Positions 55,490 through 64,000 of a stretch of DNA of 64,000 bases are shown here, in pieces (the first letter of the stretch is position 1; the number at the start of each line of letters is the position of its first letter). The DNA is taken from the NCBI GenBank assembly GCA_030407085.1, contig CM059585.1, positions 64,963,501 through 65,027,500 of the forward strand. The letters run 5' to 3'. A program made the translations under genes and the position numbers. The notes under the pieces are model-generated. The model saw only the letters and a list, made by a program, of their open reading frames with translations, was not told where the DNA came from and made no database searches. The DNA comes from Trichopria drosophilae. Taxonomy: Eukaryota > Arthropoda > Insecta > Hymenoptera > Diapriidae.

Positions 55490-57039
55490 ATCTTACGGCG
55501 CGTGCACATTGTGGTCTGTAACGTGCCGAACAGAAAAGTAGATAATCTAAATTTATCCTATATATTATTCCCACAAGTTACACAGCTGCAATCTCGTAAT
55601 CTTAAGTACTAAATATATACACACTATCGGATGGAAATCATAAACGATATTTCCAATTTCAAACCATCGCGGACACTTTGGCGCCCAACGAAATAACTGT
55701 TTATTATTTATAATAATTAAATTTCAACCCTCTCTTTACATATGAAAGAAATTAATTATTTCCTTCCTCTTTCGATTTCATAAGCCTACGAAGGAACATC
55801 ACCCAAAATTTTCTAAAGTGAGATGTTGTCAATAATTATCTTTCCAGTTTATTCAGCTTCTCTCTAATGAGAGCTGATTAACTTAGAGTTATTATATTTA
55901 ACCTTCCAGTTAACTGATTAACTGAGACCCAAAAAAGAGAAGAACTTAATAATTCCTCTGTGAAGAAAAAATCGATTAACTCGTTTCATCTTTTTTATTA
56001 TTATTCTTTTTCCATTTAAATTAACTCAGACCAAAAAGTACTTAATCAGTTCTAATACATTTTTCTGTGCAAATTCGATAAATTAAAACCGGATGAAAGT
56101 CACGCTCGCTCACGAAATCGGTAAGCACCTTACTATATTCGTTAATCTCCTTTTCTTTTTACCCACTGCACGTAGAAAATTTTCTACGTTTAAAAGCACA
56201 TCATCTTTTAATTATATTTTAGCACGTGATTTAGAGCTATTCGATTGTGTACTTCTAAACGTTTGGTCATGAAGTAACACGATGTAAAACGAGTACCACG
56301 CTTGTGACATAATTTCTACAATTTTAACCTTTAATATCATGTAGGGTACGCTTATAATCGAGTATACCTCAAGCTACCTATTATACCTCAGGTTCGTGCT
56401 TTTACAGGAGATAAAATATGTCGTACCAAAACCATCATTCCTACATTCATTCTGCTATAGCTAGGGTTATGTTCTTACGATTTCCTACAGTGTACAGATT
56501 GTAGAATGGAATCGCCGGAACATCAGAAATAGGAACGAGGAAATTTAGGAATACGGTGGACTGTGGTACGAACAGTTTTATATCCTGTAAAAGCATGAAT
56601 AACCCTTAAAACTATTTCATATGGTCGTTACGTGTTCTATTTTCATGCCGTCGTTGCTTCGAAAGCACGTAAACTTGCTCAATGCATGAAAATTTTCTCC
56701 ATCTGTGCAATGGAAAGCATCGCGCATCGCGAACCATCCGAGCGATTTTTTTTATAAATATGGAATATATATATATATAATAAAATAAATTTTGTATCGT
56801 ATTATTGATGCGTTTATTCTTATGGAATTTATATGTATGTTATTATAACTTAGAAATGAACAATGTCGCAGATGTAATCTGTAAGAATAATAAAATTTTT
56901 GTTTAATGAAATAGCGTAATATAAAATGTTCCTTCCCTTGGTATTCGACTGCCTTTCCTGGTTATTATAACCAAATTGGGAATTTATAAATTGAGACTTT
57001 TTAGGTCCTGTGCATTAGATAATTCTTTGGAGTTGTCTA
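55490..57039. other. piggyBac interior, transposase N-terminal part missing
   Basis: AT-rich sequence with no transposase signal where the N-terminal two thirds should be. Contains the foldback element at 56398-56594 and a TA run at ~56765-56780. A direct repeat of TTAACT(G/C)AG-type pieces lies at 55880-56030. Confidence 0.45.
56398..56594. mobile_element. small foldback element, 197 bp
   Basis: GCTTTTACAGGAGATAAAAT at 56398 and its counterpart ending GTAAAAGC at 56594 form 31-bp inverted repeats with about 26 matches. No coding capacity; a MITE by structure. Confidence 0.65.
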
Positions 57040-57427
57040 GACGTGGCAGGTCAAGTCGCGAAAAGTGGCAAACAAAAAGTACCAACATCTTTAAAATAAT
57101 AAAAGTGTATCTTTCGATATTGCTTTTCAAAGACCTATAGATTTTCCTATTGTTTCATCCTGCTTGTTTAGTTTGTCATTATATACGATTCGACTACCGC
57201 TAATCGTAATTCGTTTGCTGTTTTTACGATTCACTATACAAGCAAGCGAAACATGAAAATTATAAAGTAAATCGTGTAAGGAACAAAATAATTGTGAAAC
57301 ACTGAAACACTATGAAAATATAAATAATTTTTAAGAGCGTTATCAAATCATACACTTTTATTATTTTACAACTACTCTAGTTTGCGCTTGGCGCTTATCA
57401 CGATTCGAATTATGTGTGCACGCACCC
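57040..57427. mobile_element. second PIF/Harbinger-like MITE copy
   Basis: It aligns with the MITE at 957-1352 over ends and middle: AGTCGCGAAAAGTGGCAA versus GAATCGCGAAATGCGGCAA, CGTAATTCGTTTGCTG versus CGTAATTCGCTTGTTG, and GTGTGCACGCACCC at the right. It is more diverged and the left end is not sharp. Inserted in the piggyBac interior. Confidence 0.75.
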
Positions 57428-57689
57428 TCAGTCCATCATTCTCAAGTAATTTTTCCATAATAAAATTAAAAAATTCTTTGAAAAAATGTTTATCTTTTAT
57501 TCCTACAGCTTTTTAACAACGCGAAGTATTTTTTTCTTTTGTTCTTGTTTATTTGCGCTCTGAAACAAAATTGATATTCAGATCTATGACTAGATATCCA
57601 CACATAGTTTCAAAAAATAGATACTTTCGTTACTTGTTATTGCACTTTCAAACAATGTTATCCGTAAATGATATCCAACCCTTGTAAGC

Positions 57690-58310
57690 AAAAACATTGA
57701 TAGTAGACAAAATATCAGATCCGTTGGCGAAACGTCGAAAAAGATTCGGTTACGGGACACATATAGAAATTGGAAAGCGTGAAGATGGGTACTCTGATGT
57801 AATAGTTATATTCCTCAGGATCACTTCAAAGCCAGTATTCTTACTTTCAACCGCGGCAGGCGTAATACCAACAACAACAAGATATTCAAAAGAATCAAAA
57901 AGTAAAAATGATTTACCTTTTCCCAGAGCATTTACGGTGTATAATAAATACATGGGAGGTGTCGATTTACATGATGGAGCCATGCATAAGAGCCAAAAAA
58001 TGGACTTGGCCAATTCTTCTTCGTCTAATCGAATCATCAATAACTAATGCTATTGTAATTCATAATTTATCGCATAACGACAGAAAAATAGGTTCGAAAG
58101 GATTGGCTTTAACCATTGCTGACTTTTATCTGGACAAAAGCATGAAAGAAAAAAGTAAAATACATGAAATGGTTAAAGCGGGAAAAGGAGGTATTGTAAA
58201 AATTTCCAAACATATTCAAAGAGGACACGGAAAATGCGTAAGACTTGCGATGCTTCTTTTTGTGATTCTTGCTTTACGTCGACTCATAACAGAGAATACA
58301 TCTTGATTTA
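57690..58310 (+). pseudogene. piggyBac transposase, C-terminal part
   Basis: The frame 57697-58047 encodes KPVFLLSTAAGVIPTTTRYS and AFTVYNKYMGGVDLHDG. GGVD carries the third catalytic Asp of piggyBac transposases. A shift near 57990 leads to the frame 57908-58306: AKKWTWPILLRLIESSITNA, the usual following segment. The end, in a third frame (58234-), has CDASFCDSCF, a remnant of the Cys-rich C-terminal finger. Two frameshifts; the N-terminal part and the first two Asp residues are absent. Confidence 0.8.
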
Positions 58311-59892
58311 TATCTACAACTTGAAAATAAAAACGAATAAAAGACAAGTAAATAATTTTATATTTTATTTTTTTTTAACTAAAATACAACAAAAAATGAA
58401 AAACAATTTAAAAAAAAGAAAAGAAAATGCAAAAAAAATACAAGAAAATACAAAAAAACAAGGTTCTTCATATACATTTACCTCCACGCGGTAAGAACCG
58501 GGAAACGGTAAAAGATTTTGACGGCTGAGGAATGTACAATCATACATAAATAAGTATAAAAACAGTTAATGTTATTGTTTGTAACAAATTTTCTAATACA
58601 TATGTAATACAGTGTACTAAACAAAAAAGTCTACAAATAAAAAATTCGTACTAAAAACATCACAGATTCTTCTGTGTGAAAACCTCGGAATAATCGCCGA
58701 AAAGTTCAGGAATTTTTTATTTGAAAATAGTTCTTAGAATTTTCAAAATTTCAAGATTTTTAAAATGAAAAAAGTGTTCAAGAAATTCTGAAAAAAATCA
58801 GCGTATTCATTCATCAATTGTAAAAACTTTTTGTTCTGTAACATTTTTTCCTAAAGTCGATTGTTTTCGAATAAAAAATTTCTGAATTTTTCGCTGATTT
58901 ATTTGTGTTTGAGCCGCCATTTTTGATGCTTTCTCCTTTATTTTAAAGTTTAAGGCTCGAGGCCACGACTTCTTTATCCTTTAGATGAATTCTGAAACGA
59001 TTTCAATGTGAAAAGACGAAATAAAAAAAAGTTCACTTGAAAAATGCATGTTTTTTTTTTTAATCGCATACAGTTTTTCACTGTTGCGGTTTTTTAAAAA
59101 TCTAATAGCAGATTCTGAAACTTCAGTTAATTTCACGTCAGATATGTCTTATGCCAAATTTTTAGAACCTTTTTTTACACAAAATACAATCGTTGACAAT
59201 CGTAGTAAAAAAATGTCCATTCGGGACTTAATGGGTTAAGCAAAATAATTATTTGAGATATTTTTCTACAGCGAGTTCGTAAAATCAAGATATGTAAATG
59301 TTTGCGTTATATTGCTGAAATTATCAAGCTAGTAACATATTGATATGATACAATGACTAGTAGCAAAGGGTCCTGAAGAAGTTTGCGAAATTTTTAACTT
59401 TACTCCTGGAATCCACGATTATAACATCTGATGGGGAGTGGGAAAAGCCGGAGTAATGCGTAGAGCCAAATGGTACAGAAAAAAAATTGAATAATCGTTT
59501 ACAAGGTATTATATAATTCAACTGATTTGATTTGATACAATTTATTAATGCCCAGGACAACATTGTCCATGGGCAAAAATACTTTTTTCGATTTACAACG
59601 GGTTCTTTGTACAAAATAAACTTATAAACTAGGCTTAATAACTAGATGTCTAAGTAGGTACATAGCTAGAAAGTACCGCACGCTAGTGGACTGGTTCGCT
59701 AAATCTATAAATCGGCGTTTTACAGTATATCACGAGAAATTTGAATATACATTGAATATACATGTAGTACCCAAGATCGAAACAGGTGAAATGTTATGTG
59801 CTTGATAAGGTTAGAATAAGAACGTTTTTAACTATGTTAATTGTAGAAAGGTTGGGTTCGTATGAAACGCAAAATAGCTACTTTGAAGGTTT

Positions 59893-61637
59893 CTAGGGAT
59901 GAAGAGTGTCGAATATGAATTGGCATGAGTCCCATGATTTTATAGCCATAATCCAGTAGGAATTAGAGTAAGAATTCGTTGGACAGGTCGGAAAGTAAAA
60001 AGCAGTTGTGTTAAGTTGAAGTGACTGACGTAATAGCACTGTAGATTGAACAAAGTTGTCCCGTATATACCTAGGGAGTGATAAGTGAAGCACTTGATAC
60101 GTGAGTGAGTCCCTGAAATATTTTTGACGATCCTCGATGGTTAGCCAATTTGCCTTTTTCCAGTACGGAGTAATCGATTCATCACGCCTTAGTTGATTAA
60201 TAAAACGAAGCGATGAGTTCAAGAGTCGACGTAATTTAGTGAAGAGGCAGCCGGATGCGTCGGCATACGCAAGGCAAGCAAAATCAATATGGGGCATAAT
60301 TAATGCGTTGATCAGCATCAGCTCGAAAGAGGGTGGAAGGCTAGCGCCTCGGAAGCGTAACCTGTGCAGCGTATAATGAACTTTCGAGTTGACATAGAAA
60401 ATCTGGCGGTTCCAGGTAAGGTCGGCGGCACGGTAGACTCCTAAGTTGCGAACTTCGCTGACATAGGGAACGACATGACCTTTTGCCAGGATTGGAGGTA
60501 GCGCTACAGAGTCCAAAATAGCGACGTTTTATCTGGAGCCAAAGATGAGTACCTTTGCCTCAACTCACTATTTTCGAGACCACACTGCTGTATCCAGCTA
60601 ACAAATCTCACAATTTCATTGTTTACACGATCTACAGTTTGTCTAAGCTGGCTAAGGAGTGTGAACAAATAAAACTGTGTATCATCTGCGAAAACAATCG
60701 TTGTGTCACAACAATCACTTAACTGTGCAAATAGCGTGTTCATCACAATTGCAAACAATATAGGTCCCAGACTTTAGCCCTGCGGAACATCGGTTGTGGT
60801 GAAGCCCTGCTTGGAAAAATGCTCATTCAAACCTTTGATTCGCTGAGATCTTCCAGACAGATAGGGGTACATCCAGGTCAGTGACAAGTCATCAAATCCT
60901 AACGTACGAAAGTTCTGCAGAATTAGTGTTTGGTTAAGCGAGTCAAAGGCTTTGGTGATATCAAAGAGAACAAGGATTGTAACAAAGCCTTTTTCTATCT
61001 CTCGACGGATGTCATCTATAAGTTTCAAAAGAGCGGTCTGTGTACTGTGGAACCTCCGAAAGCCAAACTTCCAGGGTGTAATAGGCTATTTAACTATATA
61101 TAGATAAGACACTAGCTTCTTTGTAACCAATGTGTTAAGGATTTTAGCGATGTGCGGGGAATTGGCTGTTGGATGTGTGCCACTAGGAGACGGTGGATTT
61201 GCTCTTTTATTTTGAATTATGAAGGATGATTTCCATAACGTTGGATAGTCTCCAGTACGCAGTGAAGAATTAAAAATTGCAGCAAGAGGGCCGACAATGA
61301 CAGACATGATCCTTTGGTGATGTATAAGTTGTAGATCTGGACTAAGTCCTTTTGATTTTGACAAAGAGGACATAAATACGCTATGAACCTCTTCGGGATA
61401 TATGGTTGGAAATGCAAATTTTGGCGAGTTTGGGTTGACTAGTGTTTGAAGAATCTGTCGAAATTGTGATTCAGAGCAAGCGGGATGAACGGATGATATT
61501 GCTGTATAATGGACAATTAGTTCATCTGGGGGAAAATGATGACTGTGACGGTGCCGCAGATATACCAAACTTTCCAACTTTCGAATTAGTGCCCACACTT
61601 TAGGAGCATAGGATTTATCGCACAGAAGATTGTTCAA
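59893..61637 (-). pseudogene. LINE-2B reverse transcriptase
   Basis: Frames in order: 61637-61086 (RT start, WALIRKLESLVYLRHRHSHH ... LRTGDYPTLWKSSFI), 61028-60774 (KLIDDIRREIEKGFVTILVL, DITKAFDSLNQTLIL), 60758-60504 (TTIVFADDTQFYLF with the catalytic FADD) and 60516-59893 (VRNLGVYRAADLTWNRQIF and the C-terminal domain). Catalytic residues are present, but the gene is split in four. No RNase H domain is seen. Confidence 0.8.
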
Positions 61638-61639
61638 GT

Positions 61640-62740
61640 GAGAAGTCTTGATATTCTTACGTAACTCTCGATATTGCAGTATAAGGGCGCTGTCACGAGT
61701 ACGCCGAGCTCTGGAATAGAGACGTTTGCGAAGTTTTATTTGCTCTTTGAGTTTAGTAGTGAGGCATGGTGCTGCATTTTTTTTTTAAGTTTTAGTGACG
61801 TACGGCGCGTGCTTGTCCAGGACTTAATTAACGCACGCGTAAAAAGATGATAGGGAGTATGAAATCGAAGTCAAACAGTTTGAATTAGCGCTGTAGCACT
61901 CCGGTAATCTTTGCTGAAAGGCAGATTTTAAATCTTGCTCAAGGGACTTTGTGTCACACTCTGAAAAAGTCCGAAAGGTGCCGATGAGAGAAACTGTCAA
62001 CTCTGTACGTTACATTGACCATGTCATGACCTGCAACAAAAGGTATGAAAGTCTTGGAGAAGTTAGCTACTTTTTCTGAAGCAACCACAAGAACCACATC
62101 AATATGGGTATGCGTGTTAGAATGGAGAGTATGATGCGTTGCCCCAAAAGGTACGGATTATAACGAGTGGTCACGAACAAAGTGTCTAAGATAATTCGCT
62201 TTATAATCAGTACCCAACATATCGCAATTTAAATCATCGATGATTAATACATTCTTAAATGTGGGCAAATAAGTGTTGAGCTTAGATTACACTCTGCTAA
62301 CATATGACCTACAGGTCGACGATACACAATTGCTAACAATATACAAACGTTTTACGGTAACTTGACATTAAGTATGAGATATTCCGAATAATCAATAAAC
62401 GCATTATTTGACGCATCTAATAGAGTATACACCAGAGAGCCGTGAAGGTAGCATGATACAACTCCACCAAATATAAAATTGCCGACCGAAGGGCTCTATC
62501 ATTGCGCACGAAGTTATAAGAAGATACAGCGATCGCGTGTGATGGGATTTTCGGGTTCAACTAAGTTCCGGATAGAGCCAAGATATGAACATTTGAATTT
62601 TAATATTACTATGATAAACGTGTAAAGAGTTAATAGTTTTTATCCCGTTTGAAGTAGTGGAATCAACGAATGATATTGATGTTGAGGTTCAATTAATAAG
62701 AGACAAATCTTGCTCGGTAACAATCGGTACTTCGCGCGAA
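61640..62740 (-). pseudogene. LINE-2B endonuclease and linker
   Basis: Read on the minus strand, IDVVLVVASEKVANFSKTF and, upstream, VLIIDDLNCDMLGTDYK (Asp/Asn motif of an AP-type endonuclease) are encoded, then KLKEQIKLRKRLYSRARRTR and QYRELRKNIKTSHLNNLL, the linker before RT. The pieces are in different frames; other endonuclease motifs were not located with certainty. Confidence 0.55.
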
Positions 62741-63690
62741 TTTCCATTTAGTTAGAAAAATATAGCACCGTTACGAACCCATACGCGTGAACCAACCAAC
62801 GATTTCGCAAGTTCTCTGGTTTTGAGTAACAACTGATGACATGGACGAGACAGAAATTCGTTAATGTATAATATCGCTTTATCTTCAGGAAATAGGTCGT
62901 AGAAGATATCCGAGCACGTAATTTTACCGATTTTCCTTTTTTGATCAATTATGAGATCACGCAATCCAACAGAGATACAATTTACAATAATAGAAAACGT
63001 ATCACGTGGGGAACTCGGTGATCTATCACGGGCTGTGTTCCCTTTGCCAACGACTTTTCTTATGCCGGTAATAAATATATTCGAGTTATATTGACTTAAT
63101 TGTAGCTTAGTACGCGATTAACGATGGTATCCATCGGCAGTTCACGGGTAGATGGTAGACCTGTAATAATGAACTCGGACATGGGCTGTGCATAGGCCCA
63201 TACACCCTTTAAATCACTAATATCTTGCGAATTAGATTTGATAGCAGCAGAATTTACAACTAAATTATTTACAATATAGTCGAGCCCCGAGGTCTGGTTC
63301 ACCGATTGCTTCATAAGCACCGACATAAACTATTTCAAATCCAATTCTTCTCAATTTTCAGGCATCGGCACGGACGGCCAATTTATCTATAACGCAGCCG
63401 GCATTGTCATTGCTATTAATTCATTTGACATAAACGAGGATGTAAGAGAGGGTGCGGTTTGTGAGACGACGGGTGAGTCGGGCGAGGAGCAAGTAGGCTT
63501 GGAAGGGGGAAATGCAATTGTTGGTATTTTCAGAACGAGTTCAGACACAGGCACGAAGGAGCACTTGTTAAAACGACGAGGAGGGGCTCGATGGTAGGAG
63601 CTACAGCGGAGAATACGCGGTCGGGAAGGGAGACAACACGTGCTTCGTCGAGTAAATAAACTAACGAACGGGCACAACAACAATTCTCTA
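62740..63690 (-). pseudogene. LINE-2B ORF1, baculovirus-FP-like domain
   Basis: The frame 63326-63096 encodes SDLKGVWAYAQPMSEFIITG, LPSTRELPMDTIVNRVLSYN; the next piece (62964-62752) has INEFLSRPCHQLLLKTRELA and VWVRNGAIF, the pattern of the FP25-like C-terminal domain often found in insect LINE ORF1 proteins. An Arg/Pro-rich frame (63683-63387) lies upstream and may be the N-terminal part. It presumably binds element RNA. Broken by shifts. Confidence 0.55.
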
Positions 63691-63720
63691 ATTTTGATTT
63701 AATTCGATTCAAAGCTGTTG

Positions 63721-64000
63721 ACTAATAAGTTATAATGTAAATCGCGCATAATAACAATTATATTTTTAAATCTAGGTTACTACAAATTCAATCTTAAAAG
63801 AAAATCGAAAAAAGCTGATCTCCTGGACGTCAATACATAACAATTAATAATATACAACACTATTCAGCTTTAATTTCTATAATATTATATTCTGGTTGAT
63901 TAACATTAGCATTTACAGACCATTTTAGAATCAAATAAACGAGTGATTTGTGGAGATAATATGTTATTTGCACGAAGTGCGCTGTCAAGAGCACAATTCA
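63721..64000. other. no gene seen
   Basis: AT-rich sequence at the window end; nothing recognised. Confidence 0.4.

Larger units (their letters stand above)
54855..59235 (+). mobile_element. piggyBac transposon with ~0.6-kb inverted repeats
   Basis: The right end is GGG followed by TTAA (59236-59239), the classical piggyBac terminus; its inverse reads TTAACCCATTAAGTCCCGAA. The left end at 54855 is CCCGAAGTCCGGAATGG, a decayed version. The two ends are inverted copies over about 600 bp (54855-55480 and 58660-59235), including TTATTTCGTCTTTTCACATT and CGTGGCCTCAAGCCTTAAAC. A piggyBac transposase C-terminal part lies at 57690-58310. Nested inside are a MITE (57040-57427) and a foldback element (56398-56594). 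Confidence 0.85.
59520..63720 (-). mobile_element. LINE-2B: near-complete non-LTR retrotransposon
   Basis: On the minus strand ORF1 (63690-62740), endonuclease and linker (62740-61640), RT (61637-59893) and a 3' region to ~59520 are in order. It is the same family as LINE-2A at 53190. Frames are broken many times. The 3' end near 59520 has ATTTGATTTGATACAATTT on the plus strand, close to the text next to LINE-2A. Confidence 0.75.

Overview
This is a eukaryotic, insect-type genomic window, most likely from a hymenopteran such as an ant. That call is an inference from a Rab5 exon with canonical splice sites, from the mixture of transposon families, and from alternating GC-rich and AT-rich blocks. 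It is a transposon graveyard: almost every coding signal belongs to a mobile element, and nearly all are broken by stops and frameshifts. The only convincing host coding sequence is one internal exon of the small GTPase Rab5 (minus strand, 48182-48333).

Layout. 1-2908: GC-rich non-coding DNA with a PIF/Harbinger-type MITE (957-1352) and a compact cluster of RNA-like hairpins (1887-2246). 2909-11694: a decayed Ty3/Gypsy element (Gypsy-1) with a truncated 5' LTR, gag, protease, RT, RNase H and integrase, then an extra downstream ORF carrying a gag-like zinc-binding cluster, a polypurine tract and an 820-bp 3' LTR packed with ~112-bp tandem repeats. 12461-12543: a tRNA-like SINE head. 13043-16713: Gypsy-2, whose gag starts with a SAP-like domain and which has lost integrase. 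16968-17160: a tRNA-Arg-like SINE. 17635-18565: a foldback element. 18807-21319: relic of a third Gypsy-type element. 21538-22416: a long intact ORF for the C-terminal part of a DDE transposase with a SWIM zinc finger.

23540-26200: a non-LTR element with a DUF4780-like ORF1 and an endonuclease, truncated before most of RT. 26220-29578: a hAT transposon with a BED finger, a candidate intron and a C-terminal dimerisation domain, interrupted by several small inverted-repeat elements and a minisatellite. 29.9-32.6 kb: a small minus-strand relic, a microsatellite and a possible solo LTR. 33.0-35.0 kb: mariner-type remnants, including a head-to-head TIR junction and a clean pogo-like MITE. 37.4-41.5 kb: a degraded BEL/Pao element. 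43.1-47.4 kb: three non-autonomous inverted-repeat elements, two abutting. 48.2 kb: the Rab5 exon. 49680-51944: a DNA transposon with ~530-bp inverted repeats around a second relic of the DDE+SWIM family. 53.2-54.8 kb: a 5'-truncated LINE (minus). 54855-59235: a piggyBac element with ~0.6-kb inverted repeats. 59.5-63.7 kb: a longer LINE copy (minus) with a baculovirus-FP-like ORF1.

The elements show deep nesting: MITEs inside hAT, mariner and piggyBac copies. The most unusual signals are the extra ORF and structured U3 repeats of Gypsy-1, the hairpin cluster upstream of it, a strand-biased pair of octamers over the first 11 kb, and two DNA transposons with exceptionally long TIRs. I found no CRISPR array, operon or bacterial signal. 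Coordinates of decayed elements are estimates by eye.
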